A stretch of DNA of 50,667 bases from Burkholderiales bacterium (GCA_016000195.1 JAECRO010000019.1:1-50667), one strand, 5' to 3'; shown: positions 18,023-26,017, numbered from the stretch's first letter. The notes: generated by a model not told the origin, from the letters alone. Numbers and translations are program-made.

Positions 18023-18244
18023 TCACGAGAGCAGCGCCGCCAGCAATTTCATGCGGCCAAGTAGCGCTTTTTCACGCTTCACGGTTTCGTTGATGGCCAG
18101 TTGATACGCGGCGGTGTCGAGGCCGTTGAGGTCCTGGTCGTACCGGGCCAGCGCGGCTTTGTGCCTGGGGCCGGCGTGTGCTGCGCTCGGCGCTGAAAAC
18201 CGCCAGAAGCCAAACCCGAGCGCAGCATCTGACGGCGAGAGAAG
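18023..18244 (-). pseudogene. Open frame without a start codon, probable decayed 3' gene fragment
   Basis: A 73-codon frame ends with TGA 33 bases upstream of the ABC ATPase start and in the same direction. It has coding-like third-position GC and a protein-like helical sequence (LARYDQDLNGLDTAAYQ, then ETVKREKALLGRMKLLAALL). It has no ATG, GTG or TTG near its 5' end and is closed by a stop at 18245-18247. I do not recognise the family. It could be the tail of a gene lost by deletion next to the ATPase, or a chance open frame. The remaining bases up to 18381 show no gene. Confidence 0.35.
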
Positions 18245-18381
18245 TCACCTTCTGAAGAAGAAAGCGCTACAGGCGCGAGAAGCGGTGGGGGCATAGAGTG
18301 GGAGTCGCAAACAGGATGACAAAAAGCAAGGGCCGGAAAACGTCTGACCATGGCTACAAGCAAAATTCGTTCCCTTTTATC

Positions 18382-18397
18382 GGGCATTCTTCTTGCT
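18382..18397 (+). promoter_or_regulatory. Sigma-54 promoter of the beta-propeller/ABC operon
   Basis: GGGCATTCTTCTTGCT matches the sigma-54 consensus TGGCA-N7-TTGCW in all but the first base, with GG and GC exactly 12 bases apart. The predicted start near 18408 leaves a leader of about 45 bases before the ATG at 18453. Its -12 half overlaps a hairpin. Confidence 0.65.
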
Positions 18398-18417
18398 TTT
18401 TACTGCGGCAAAGCAAG
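18392..18417 (+). other. Hairpin overlapping the -12 element and start region
   Basis: CTTGCTTT and AAAGCAAG form an eight-pair stem around TTACTGCGGC. It spans the promoter's -12 box and the expected transcription start. It could bind a regulator or form part of the leader; its function is not known. Confidence 0.45.
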
Positions 18418-18452
18418 AATGGTCAAACTAAAAATTACTGGAGACATCGGTC

Positions 18453-19487
18453 ATGAATTTTCTTTATCGGGACTCCCGAAGCACCCGCGCTGCGCCCTGT
18501 GCCTGCCGCGCCCGGCCCTGGATGCGGCAGCTTGTCGCGGGCCTCGTCACGCTTTGCGCTGGCCTGGCCATGGCGCAATCGCCTGCGGGCCGGGTCTATG
18601 TTTCGAGCGAGAAGGACAGCAGGATTTATGTTTTTGATGTGAAGGGAGAGCGCCTGTCGTCCATAGAGGTGTGCAAGCGGCCACGCCACATGATGTTCAA
18701 TGCCCGCCATACCCGGATTTACGTCTCCTGCGGCGACAGCAACCAGCTGGGCATTGTGGAGACCGCCAGCGGAAAAATGACGGACCAGATTCCGGTCGGC
18801 GACAGTCCCGAAATTTTCGACCTCAGTCCCGATGGAAAAACCGCCTATGTGTCGATTGAAGACGACAACGTCATGGGGGCCTACAACCTGGAAACCAAGG
18901 CCAAGCTGTTCGAGGTCAAGACAGGGGGAGAGCCCGAAGGCATTCTGGTGATGCCTGATGGCAAGCATGCCTATGTGACTTCAGAAGTCGCCAATGTGGT
19001 TCATCTGGTGGACATCGCGCAGCGCAAGGTGCTCAAGAATATTCGCGTCGGCAAGCGGCCGCGCCGCTTCGTGCTGGCGGCTGGCGGCAAGGAGCTATGG
19101 ATCAGCAACGAACTGGGCGCCAGCGTCAGCGTGTTGAATACCGAGGACCAAAGCGTCAAGAGCACGGTGGAGTTCAAGGTGCAGGGCATGCGCGCTTCCG
19201 ACATCACGCCGGTGGGCATGACCTTGAGCCCGGATGGAAAAACCGTATGGGTCGGGCTGGGCCGGGCCAACCATGTGGCCGAGGTCGATGTGGCCACCCG
19301 CCAGGTCCGGCGCAACATCCTGGTGGGCAAACGCCCCTGGGGCCTGGCGCAGCACCCTGACGGCAAGACGCTGTACGTCGCCAATGGCTTGTCGGACGAC
19401 ATGACGCTGATTGACACCGCCACGGGCCAGGCTTTGCGCACCGTGGCGGTGGGCCGTGTGCCGCACAGCGTGCTGGTGCAGCCCTGA
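18453..19487 (+). CDS. YVTN-type beta-propeller protein of the PQQ dehydrogenase/ABC system
   Basis: A 344-residue periplasmic protein. An N-terminal basic stretch and a hydrophobic segment (about 25-41, ending AMAQ) form a long signal peptide. The rest consists of about seven YVTN-like repeats, each with a strand such as VYVSSEKDSRIYVFD or LYVANGLSDDMTLID and a DGKT turn. This is the architecture of the PQQ-dependent catabolism-associated beta-propeller family. The start follows GGAGACA and a sigma-54 promoter. Its stop codon shares one base with the next start. The role in the system is unknown; repeat proteins like this usually bind ligands or partner proteins. Confidence 0.9.
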   Translation: MNFLYRDSRSTRAAPCACRARPWMRQLVAGLVTLCAGLAMAQSPAGRVYVSSEKDSRIYVFDVKGERLSSIEVCKRPRHMMFNARHTRIYVSCGDSNQLGIVETASGKMTDQIPVGDSPEIFDLSPDGKTAYVSIEDDNVMGAYNLETKAKLFEVKTGGEPEGILVMPDGKHAYVTSEVANVVHLVDIAQRKVLKNIRVGKRPRRFVLAAGGKELWISNELGASVSVLNTEDQSVKSTVEFKVQGMRASDITPVGMTLSPDGKTVWVGLGRANHVAEVDVATRQVRRNILVGKRPWGLAQHPDGKTLYVANGLSDDMTLIDTATGQALRTVAVGRVPHSVLVQP

Positions 19488-20713
19488 TGGCCCACGCTTG
19501 CCTGAGCCGCCAGTGCCGGCATGGGCTGCTGGCCTGCATGCTGGCAGTGGCCGGACTGGCTGCCGTGGCGCCGGTGGCTGCTGCAGCGGAACCGGGCGGC
19601 GTGACCGTGGCCGTGATCTCGCTGGCTGGTGACGAACGCTATGCGTCACGCCGGCTGGAGCGCGCCTATCCTGGCCATCCCCAGGGCCGCCCGATGGATG
19701 CGGCCCGGCTGGCAGCTGAGGATGCGGCGGTGGAACTGCAAACAGCCGGTCTGACGCTCAAGGTCCGCGAGGTGCTGCTGGCGGATGCGCAGGCTTTGCC
19801 CAAGGCCTTGAATGAACTCAAGGCTGCTGGCGTGCATCACCTGGTGGCCGACTTGCCAGTGACCGAAATGAACCAGCTGGTGCGCGCGGCCCCGGCGGCG
19901 CTGGGGGGCGCCATGGTGTTCAACGCCGGGCTGGACAACGATGCGCTGCGGGGCGACCAGTGCGCGGCCCACTTGCTGCACACCTTTCCCAGCCGGCAAA
20001 TGCTGACGGATTCGCTGGCCCAGTACCTGGCCGCGCGCTCCTGGCGCAAAGTGCTGATATTGCAGGGTCCGCTGCCGGGCGACCAGTTGCAGGGCGAAGC
20101 CCTGATGCGCTCAGCGCGCCGCTATGGTCTGAAGATCACGCAAACGCGTCCCTTCAAGTTGTCCGGCGACCCACGGGAGCGCGATCTGTCCAATACCCGC
20201 CTGTTGACGGGCGAGCGCGAACACGATGTGGTGGCGGTCATGGACAGCGACGGGGAGTTTGCCCGCATGCTGCCCTACGCCACCCAGTGGCCGCGTCCCG
20301 TCGTGGGTGCCAGCGGCCTGATGGCTGCGGCGTGGCATCCGCAATGGGAGCGCAACGGCGGCCCGCAGCTCTCGCGCCGTTTCCAGCGGCTGGCCAGGCG
20401 ACCCATGCAAAGCCAGGACTGGGCCGCCTGGGCAGCGGTCAAGGCGGTGGCGGCGGTGCTGGTGGACGAGCCCAACGCCGGCATTCCCCGGCAGCTCAAG
20501 CGGCTGCGCAGCGGAGCGGTTTACCTGGATGGATTCAAGGGCCCCCGGCTGTCGTTCCGGCCCTGGGACGGCCAGTTGCGCCAGCCGATTTTTTTGAGCC
20601 ACATCGACGGCGTGGTCGGCCTGGCTCCGCTGGACGGCGTGCTGCACCCGACCGAGGTGATGGACACGCTGGGCGTCGATGAAAAGGAAAGCACATGCCG
20701 CGCACGCCCCTGA
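19487..20713 (+). CDS. ABC-type periplasmic binding protein, PQQ dehydrogenase-associated
   Basis: A 408-residue secreted protein with a signal peptide (about 1-38, cleavage after a run of alanines). It has a type I periplasmic-binding fold similar to branched-chain amino acid receptors: an alpha/beta domain with an AAVELQTAGLTLKVREV pattern, and a second lobe with DVVAVMDSDGEFARMLPYAT. It matches my recollection of the family linked to PQQ alcohol dehydrogenases (TIGR03863-type). It overlaps the beta-propeller by one base and the permease by 19, so all three are co-translated. A binding protein next to an exporter-like permease is unusual; its ligand is unknown. Confidence 0.85.
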   Translation: MAHACLSRQCRHGLLACMLAVAGLAAVAPVAAAAEPGGVTVAVISLAGDERYASRRLERAYPGHPQGRPMDAARLAAEDAAVELQTAGLTLKVREVLLADAQALPKALNELKAAGVHHLVADLPVTEMNQLVRAAPAALGGAMVFNAGLDNDALRGDQCAAHLLHTFPSRQMLTDSLAQYLAARSWRKVLILQGPLPGDQLQGEALMRSARRYGLKITQTRPFKLSGDPRERDLSNTRLLTGEREHDVVAVMDSDGEFARMLPYATQWPRPVVGASGLMAAAWHPQWERNGGPQLSRRFQRLARRPMQSQDWAAWAAVKAVAAVLVDEPNAGIPRQLKRLRSGAVYLDGFKGPRLSFRPWDGQLRQPIFLSHIDGVVGLAPLDGVLHPTEVMDTLGVDEKESTCRARP

Positions 20714-21513
20714 GCCTGCACATCCTGCGGGCCATGCGTGCCGTGGTCGGCCGCGAAATCCGCAAGTTCCTGCGCCAGCCGTCCCGGCTGGGGTCTGCCC
20801 TGGTGCGGCCGCTGCTGTGGTTCGTGGTTTTTTCGGCGGGCTTCAACAATGTCTTTGGCGTCTCGATTGTTCCGCCCTACGAGACCTATATCGAGTACCA
20901 GGTTTACATGGTGCCGGGCCTGCTGGCCATGGTGGCGCTGTTCAACGGCATGCAAAGCTCGCTGTCGATGGTCTATGACCGCGAAATGGGCATGATGCGG
21001 CTGCTGCTGACCGCGCCCTTGCCGCGTGGCTGGCTGCTGGCCTTCAAGCTGCTGGGCGGCACCAGCCTGTCGGTGCTGCAAATGACCGTGTTCCTGCTGA
21101 TTGCCTTTGCCTTTGGCGTGCGTTTCGATCCGAAAAACCTGCCCTTGCTGGTGCTGGCCATGCTGTGCGGCGCCACGCTGCTGGCGGCGCTGGGGCTGAT
21201 GCTGTCGGTCTATATCAAGCAGCTGGAAAACTTTGCCGGCACCATGAACTTCGTGATTTTTCCGATGTTCTTCATCAGCCCGGCCTTGTATCCCCTGTGG
21301 AAACTGGAGGAGTCGGGCGCCTGGTGGCTGCTGATCCTGGCGCAGTGGAACCCGTTTACCCATGTGGTCGAGGCCATGCGCTTTGCCATGTATGGGCAGG
21401 TCAATGCGCTGTCCTGGGCGGTGGTGCTGCTGGGAACGGTGGTTTTCTTTGGGCTGGCCTGGTGGGGTTACGACCCGCAGCGGGGCTGGATCAGGCAGCG
21501 CGGGGCGGCCTAG
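20695..21513 (+). CDS. pedC: ABC-2 type permease of the PQQ dehydrogenase-associated transporter
   Basis: A 272-residue inner-membrane protein with about six transmembrane helices (roughly 40-58, 80-100, 120-145, 155-175, 190-207, 240-262). The cytoplasmic N-terminus has the RAVVGREIRKFLRQPSRLGSAL pattern of ABC-2 export permeases, and MVYDREMGMMRLLLTAPLPR is the typical coupling segment. In Pseudomonas putida the homologous gene is pedC in the phenylethanol/alcohol oxidation cluster (recalled). It is coupled to the upstream binding protein; the ATPase is encoded at 17237-17989. Confidence 0.88.
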   Translation: MPRTPLSLHILRAMRAVVGREIRKFLRQPSRLGSALVRPLLWFVVFSAGFNNVFGVSIVPPYETYIEYQVYMVPGLLAMVALFNGMQSSLSMVYDREMGMMRLLLTAPLPRGWLLAFKLLGGTSLSVLQMTVFLLIAFAFGVRFDPKNLPLLVLAMLCGATLLAALGLMLSVYIKQLENFAGTMNFVIFPMFFISPALYPLWKLEESGAWWLLILAQWNPFTHVVEAMRFAMYGQVNALSWAVVLLGTVVFFGLAWWGYDPQRGWIRQRGAA

Positions 21514-21540
21514 AGCGCTTCGTTCTGGCCAGCAAACGGT

Positions 21541-21608
21541 TTTTTGGCATCAAACAGGCCTTTTGCGCAGGCGTGGTATGTGCAAGCAGCTATGAATTTG
21601 GTAGCATT
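21541..21608 (+). repeat. Dispersed palindromic repeat, copy 7
   Basis: Between the permease and the SoxYZ-like gene. Layout TTTTTGGCATCAAACAGGCC, TTTTGCGCAGGCG, then GCAAGCAGCTAT-N7-GTAGCATT. It is most similar to copy 8, which shares GCCTTTTGCGCA and TGCAAGCAGCTAT-like segments. Confidence 0.75.
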
Positions 21609-21642
21609 AAATGCGGGATACATTCATGACGGGAACCGGGAT

Positions 21643-22458
21643 ATGACGGCATTGATCCACCGCCGGGGGCTTTTGTTGCGTCTGGGCACAGCCGGCCTTG
21701 TCGCTGGCGGCCTGCCTCTTGCGCTGCATGCACAGAACGATCTGAGCGGCGGCGATCCCCTGCAGTCCTTGCAGTGGCCAGGAATGCGTAAACAGTACCT
21801 GGGCGATGCGCCTATGCGTTTCAGCCAGGAGGTGGTCGTCAAGGGGCCGGCTTTTGCCGATGACGCCATCAGTGTTCCCATCTTCATTGATGCGCGGGCG
21901 CTGTCTTCGGTCGGCGGGGGTGTCGAGCGCATTGAGGTCGTCAGCGACCGCAACCCCATCCGCGAAGTGCTTTCTTTTGAACCGCTGCTGTCCCTGCCGA
22001 TGCTGGCCTTTCGATTCCGCATGGAGCAAGCCTCGCCCGTGCGGGCCATGGTCAAAACGCGCGACGGGCAATGGCATGTGGGCAGCACCTGGGTGCAAGC
22101 CGCCGGGGGTGGCTGCACCGTGCCCGGCGCCACCCGGGCCGACGGTTCGTGGAGCCGCACGCTGAACCAGGTCCAGGCGCGGTTTTTCAGCAATGTGCTG
22201 GCCGGCAGCCAGCGTTTGCGCGTGCGCATCATGCATCCCATGGACACCGGGCTGGTCGCCGGAATTCCGGCTTTTTACGTCGAAAACCTGCAACTGGTGG
22301 ACGCTGCCGGCCAGGTCTGGTGGCGGCTGGCGCTGCACGAGCCGGTATCGGAAAACCCGCTGCTGACCTTCGAGTTGCCCGAGCGCCCGGCCGGCAGGCT
22401 GCGGCTGGTCGGACGCGACAACAACGGCAATCCGATTGACGCCGAGGTGGCGGCATGA
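21643..22458 (+). CDS. Quinoprotein dehydrogenase-associated SoxYZ-like carrier
   Basis: A 271-residue exported protein that fuses two immunoglobulin-like domains resembling SoxY and SoxZ, the sulfur-carrying pair of thiosulfate oxidation. The N-terminus (HRRGLLLRLGTAGLVAGG) is a signal peptide with a twin-arginine-like pair. The SoxY-like half ends in AAGGGC with Cys158, equivalent to the carrier cysteine on SoxY's glycine-rich arm; the SoxZ-like half follows. The ATG at 21643 is preferred over one at 21544 that lies in a repeat. It overlaps the next gene by four bases. What the cysteine carries in an alcohol-oxidising system is unknown. Confidence 0.87.
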   Translation: MTALIHRRGLLLRLGTAGLVAGGLPLALHAQNDLSGGDPLQSLQWPGMRKQYLGDAPMRFSQEVVVKGPAFADDAISVPIFIDARALSSVGGGVERIEVVSDRNPIREVLSFEPLLSLPMLAFRFRMEQASPVRAMVKTRDGQWHVGSTWVQAAGGGCTVPGATRADGSWSRTLNQVQARFFSNVLAGSQRLRVRIMHPMDTGLVAGIPAFYVENLQLVDAAGQVWWRLALHEPVSENPLLTFELPERPAGRLRLVGRDNNGNPIDAEVAA

Positions 22459-23468
22459 TGCGCTGGCGCCGTGTACTCGCGGTCGCTGCCGTGCTGGCCA
22501 TGTCTGCCTGGGCGCAGGCGCAAACGGCTGCCGGCCAGCCGGTCAAGCGTGCCGCCCTCGACATGGCGCGCCTTGACTACGCCTTGCAGCCACGCCAGAT
22601 TGCGCCGGGCGTCTGGGTGTTCGAGGGCGCCGTGGAAGACTTCAGCCGCAGCAATGGCTGCAACATCATCAACACCGGCTTTATCGTCACGGGCGAAGGG
22701 GTGGTGGTCATCAACACCGGCCCCTCCCGGCTGTATGGCGAGCAGCAACGCCGCGCCATTGAGCGCGTGACGCAGGAGCCGGTCGTGAAGGTGCTTAACC
22801 TGAACCTGCACCCGGACTACTTTTTTGGCAACCAGGCCTGGTCCGGGCTGCCGGTTCAGGCTCTCGCCGGCAGCATCGCCGGCATGCAGGCCGAAGGCCG
22901 GAATTACGCCGGCAACATGTACCGCCTGTGCGGCGACTGGATGCAGGGCACGGAGCCGACGCCCGCCCGCGCAGCCGTTGTTCCCCAGGTGCTGCAACCG
23001 GGAACGCACCGGCTGGAACTGATCCGGCTCGAAGGCCACACGGGTGACGACCTGCTGCTGCTCGACCACAGCACGGGCGTGGTGTTTGCCGGCGGGCTGG
23101 TATTTGCCGAACGGGTGCCCACCACGCCGCATGCCGATGTAAAAAACTGGCTGCGCAGCCTTGACGCGCTCGACCGGCGCCTGGCCGGCTTTCCCCTGGC
23201 GGTGCTGGTGCCCAGCCATGGGCCGCTCTACAAGGACAGCCGGGGCATCGGCCAGACGCGCGACTGGCTGCTGTGGGTTTCAAGCCTGCTGGAGGACAGC
23301 GCCCGGCGCGGCCTCGATTTGAGCGAAGTCCTTCAAACGCCCGTGCCCGCGCGGTTTCAGGCCTGGGCCGCACAGCCGGCTGAGTTGCACCGGACCCTTG
23401 CCCAGTGGTACCCCCTGTACGAGCAACGCGCCCTGCTGGGCGAGTTGCCCGACAAGGGATTCAAGTGA
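22455..23468 (+). CDS. Quinoprotein relay system metallo-beta-lactamase-fold protein (type 2)
   Basis: A 337-residue secreted protein of the SoxH-related metallo-hydrolase family. The signal peptide is about 1-22. The metallo-beta-lactamase HxHxDH box is degenerate: NLHPDY at 117-122, keeping one His and the Asp. Later ligands are kept (LEGHTGDDLLLLD and LVPSHGP). It is translationally coupled to the SoxYZ-like carrier, suggesting that it acts on a group bound to that carrier. A second family member is at 30579-31613. Catalysis is uncertain because the first metal site looks incomplete. Confidence 0.87.
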   Translation: MMRWRRVLAVAAVLAMSAWAQAQTAAGQPVKRAALDMARLDYALQPRQIAPGVWVFEGAVEDFSRSNGCNIINTGFIVTGEGVVVINTGPSRLYGEQQRRAIERVTQEPVVKVLNLNLHPDYFFGNQAWSGLPVQALAGSIAGMQAEGRNYAGNMYRLCGDWMQGTEPTPARAAVVPQVLQPGTHRLELIRLEGHTGDDLLLLDHSTGVVFAGGLVFAERVPTTPHADVKNWLRSLDALDRRLAGFPLAVLVPSHGPLYKDSRGIGQTRDWLLWVSSLLEDSARRGLDLSEVLQTPVPARFQAWAAQPAELHRTLAQWYPLYEQRALLGELPDKGFK

Positions 23469-23539
23469 TTCGTTTTTGAACAGTGTCCCATCCTGCGGTT
23501 TCCGTTTAAGAACACAGCGGCGGACGCGCCTGTGCCCAG

Positions 23540-23581
23540 GGCCGTGAAACCGGCGGGTAAACCCGCGAAAACGGCCTTTTT
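23540..23581 (+). terminator. Rho-independent terminator ahead of the alcohol dehydrogenase promoter
   Basis: An outer stem GGCCGT/ACGGCC and an inner stem GCGGGT/ACCCGC are followed by TTTTT. It lies 72 bases after the relay protein gene and ends five bases before a sigma-54 promoter, isolating the dehydrogenase from upstream transcription. Confidence 0.75.
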
Positions 23582-23585
23582 CCGC

Positions 23586-23601
23586 TGGCATAAAAGTTGC
23601 C
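23586..23601 (+). promoter_or_regulatory. Sigma-54 promoter of the PQQ alcohol dehydrogenase
   Basis: TGGCATAAAAGTTGCC matches the -24/-12 consensus with correct GG-GC spacing of 12. The predicted start near 23612 leaves a leader of about 100 bases to the GTG at 23713. Confidence 0.8.
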
Positions 23602-23712
23602 ATTCAGGGTGATGAATCCGTTTGGCTTGATTGGCTGAACGGTTCATTGCCGACCGGGCATGCGGCACGGGCGTCACCATCAACTTCAAGAAAACAGCAG
23701 GAGACACACACT

Positions 23713-25434
23713 GTGAAACGCACATTACTCAGTCTTTTGGTCATGGCTGCCACGGCCAATGCCGGCGCGCAAGTCACCGATGCCATGCTCGGCAATGACG
23801 CCACCAATCCGAAATCAGTGCTGAGTTCGGGAATCGGCACGCAAGGGCAAAGGCATTCGCCGCTGACGGCCGTCAACCTCAAAACCATCAGCCGGCTGAC
23901 GCCCGTCTGGTCAATGTCCTTCGGCGGCGAAAAGCAGCGCGGCCAGGAGTCGCAGCCCCTCATCTACAACGGCAAGATGTTCGTCACCGCGTCGTATTCG
24001 CGCATTTATGCGCTGGATGCCAAGACGGGCCAGAAGCTCTGGAAATACGAACACCGCCTGCCCGAAGGCATCATGCCCTGCTGCGACGTGGTCAACCGCG
24101 GCGCCGCGCTGTATGACAACCTGGTCATCTTTGGCACCCTGGACGCCCAGCTGGTGGCGCTTGACCAGAACACCGGCAAGGTGGTCTGGAAAGAGAAAAT
24201 CGACGACTACAGTGCCGGCTACAGCTATACCGCAGCCCCGCTGATTGCCGAAGGCCTGCTGCTGACCGGGCTCTCGGGCGGCGAATTCGGCGTCGTGGGC
24301 CGGGTCGAAGCGCGCGATCCCCGGACCGGCAAACTGGTCTGGTCGCGCCCCACGGTCGAAGGCCACATGGGCTACCTGAACGGCAAGGAAAACGGCATCA
24401 GCGGCACCACCAACGCCACCTGGCCCGGCGAAACCTGGAAAACCGGCGGCGCCTCGCCCTGGATGGGCGGCACCTACGATGCCAAGACCGGCCTGGCCTA
24501 TTTCGGCACCGGCAACCCGGGTCCGTGGAACAGCCATGTGCGCAAGGGCGACAACCTGTATTCCTCGTCCACCGTGGCCCTTGATGTCAAGACCGGAAAA
24601 ATCGTCTGGAGCTATCAGGGCACGCCCAACGATGCCTGGGACTTTGACGGCGCCAACGAGTTCGTCACCTTCGACATGGACGGCAAGCGCATGGGTGCAA
24701 AGGCCGACCGCAATGGCTTTTTCTACGTGATCGATGCCACCACCGGCAAGCTGGGCAATGCCTTCCCGTTCGTCAAGAAGATCACCTGGGCCACCGACAT
24801 CGACCTGAAAACCGGCCGCCCCAACTTCGTGGCCGACAACCGTCCGGGCGACCCGACTGAACCCGGCGCTGAAGGCACCAAGGGCAAGTCGGTGTTTTCC
24901 GCACCGGCCTTCCTGGGTGCCAAGAACCAGATGCCGATGGCCTACAGCCCGCTGACCAAGCTGTTCTATGTGCCGACGAACGAGTGGGGCATGGAAATCT
25001 GGAACGAACCCATCACCTATAAAAAGGGCGGCGCTTTCCTGGGTGCGGGCTTCACGATCAGGCCTTTGTTTGAAGACCATATCGGCTCATTGCGCGCCAT
25101 CGACCCCAAGACGGGCAAAGTGGCCTGGGAAGTGAAGAACACCGCGCCGCTGTGGGGCGGCGTGCTGACGACGGCCGGCAACCTGGTGTTCTGGGGCACG
25201 CCGGAAGGTTTCCTGAAGGCCGCCGATGCCACGACCGGCAAGGTGGTCTGGCAGTTCCAGACCGGCTCGGGCGTGGTCGCGCCGCCCATCACCTGGATGC
25301 AGGATGGCGAGCAGTACATCAGCGTGGTGTCTGGCTGGGGCGGCGCCGTTCCGCTGTGGGGCGGCGAAGTGGCCAAGAAGGTCAACTTCCTGGAGCAGGG
25401 CGGATCCGTCTGGACCTTCAAGCTGATGAAGTAA
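23713..25434 (+). CDS. PQQ-dependent alcohol dehydrogenase, lanthanide-type (ExaF/PedH-like)
   Basis: A 573-residue periplasmic quinoprotein that oxidises primary alcohols with PQQ. The GTG start follows AGGAGACACAC and gives a signal peptide of about 19 residues; an earlier in-frame ATG (23647) lacks a good ribosome site. Landmarks: the vicinal disulfide Cys123-Cys124 ([10 protein letters not shown]), Glu191 (SGGEFGV) and Asn268 (GTGNPGPWN) for the metal, catalytic Asp310, and Asp312 in AWDFDG. Asp at the +2 position marks lanthanide-dependent enzymes (XoxF, ExaF, PedH); calcium MxaF has Ala there. The eight-bladed propeller tryptophan motifs (AxDxxTGKxxW) recur. It has its own sigma-54 promoter and a downstream terminator. 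Ethanol-type substrates are inferred, not shown. Confidence 0.93.
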   Translation: MKRTLLSLLVMAATANAGAQVTDAMLGNDATNPKSVLSSGIGTQGQRHSPLTAVNLKTISRLTPVWSMSFGGEKQRGQESQPLIYNGKMFVTASYSRIYALDAKTGQKLWKYEHRLPEGIMPCCDVVNRGAALYDNLVIFGTLDAQLVALDQNTGKVVWKEKIDDYSAGYSYTAAPLIAEGLLLTGLSGGEFGVVGRVEARDPRTGKLVWSRPTVEGHMGYLNGKENGISGTTNATWPGETWKTGGASPWMGGTYDAKTGLAYFGTGNPGPWNSHVRKGDNLYSSSTVALDVKTGKIVWSYQGTPNDAWDFDGANEFVTFDMDGKRMGAKADRNGFFYVIDATTGKLGNAFPFVKKITWATDIDLKTGRPNFVADNRPGDPTEPGAEGTKGKSVFSAPAFLGAKNQMPMAYSPLTKLFYVPTNEWGMEIWNEPITYKKGGAFLGAGFTIRPLFEDHIGSLRAIDPKTGKVAWEVKNTAPLWGGVLTTAGNLVFWGTPEGFLKAADATTGKVVWQFQTGSGVVAPPITWMQDGEQYISVVSGWGGAVPLWGGEVAKKVNFLEQGGSVWTFKLMK

Positions 25435-25450
25435 AAGCGAAAAGCGCCCG

Positions 25451-25480
25451 AAAAGGATTGGCCGGCACGGCCATCCTTTT
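25451..25480 (+). terminator. Terminator after the alcohol dehydrogenase
   Basis: AAAAGGATTGGCCG and CGGCCATCCTTTT form a long stem with a GCA loop and one mismatch, ending in a TTTT run. It lies 16 bases after the dehydrogenase stop, so the following cytochrome gene probably has its own promoter or depends on read-through. Confidence 0.75.
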
Positions 25481-25552
25481 CCGGCCATGCCTTGGCGGGG
25501 GCAATGAGGCCGAAAAGGCAAACCCGGCCGTCTGTATTGGCTGCTGCGGCGT

Positions 25553-25622
25553 GTTTTTAATGCCAAATATGCCTTTTGCGCAATACGCACCTGCACAAGC
25601 AGCTATCTTATTTATAGCAAGC
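25553..25622 (+). repeat. Dispersed palindromic repeat, copy 8
   Basis: Between the dehydrogenase terminator and the cytochrome c gene. It contains GCCTTTTGCGCAATACGC, then GCACAAGCAGCTAT, CTTATTT, ATAGCAAGC. The stem GCTAT/ATAGC is intact. Confidence 0.78.
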
Positions 25623-25684
25623 TAAAAACCGTGGCACTGAAGCCGTTTTTAGTTTCCCTCATGTTTATCCAACCGGCTCAGCGT

Positions 25685-26017
25685 ATGAAACTCCGCATCC
25701 TTTCCTGTGCATTTGTGCTGGCAGCCTCAGGCATGGACGGCGTTTATGCTGAAGAAAGCGCCGCCATGACCGACTTTGTTCGTGGCAACGGCTGTTTTTC
25801 ATGCCATTCCGCCACCGAAAAAATCGTGGGCCCCTCTTTTCAGAGCATCAGCAGCAAGTACGCCGATGACAAAGACGCCGTTCCCGCCCTGGTTCAAAGC
25901 ATCAAGAACGGTTCGGTTGGCAAATGGAGTTCGCGCGTTGCCATGCCGCCGCATCAAAACATCAGCAATGAGGACTTGACCAGGCTGGCCAAATGGGTGC
26001 TTTCCCAGAAGACCTGA
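25685..26017 (+). CDS. Small class I cytochrome c
   Basis: A 110-residue periplasmic monoheme cytochrome. The signal peptide is about 1-20 (LSCAFVLAASGMDGVYA). Heme attachment is CFSCH, and the sixth ligand is probably Met in VAMPPHQNIS. The mature size and the LTRLAKWVLSQ C-terminal helix resemble cytochrome c551/c552 types. I prefer the ATG at 25685 because it starts directly at the basic region of the signal peptide; ATG 25661 is an alternative. Position after the PQQ enzyme suggests it is an electron acceptor, although a terminator and a repeat lie between them. Confidence 0.92.
   Translation: MKLRILSCAFVLAASGMDGVYAEESAAMTDFVRGNGCFSCHSATEKIVGPSFQSISSKYADDKDAVPALVQSIKNGSVGKWSSRVAMPPHQNISNEDLTRLAKWVLSQKT

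Noticed and set aside
18079..18387. A 102-codon minus-strand frame in the gap before the beta-propeller
   Set aside because: It has no recognisable domain, is rich in Pro/Ser/Arg in the pattern of an out-of-frame reading, and runs against the more coding-like frame at 18023-18244.
25632..25647. TGGCACTGAAGCCGTT as a sigma-54 promoter of the small cytochrome c
   Set aside because: The -24 half is perfect, but the -12 half reads CCGT instead of TTGC. It lacks the essential GC dinucleotide.
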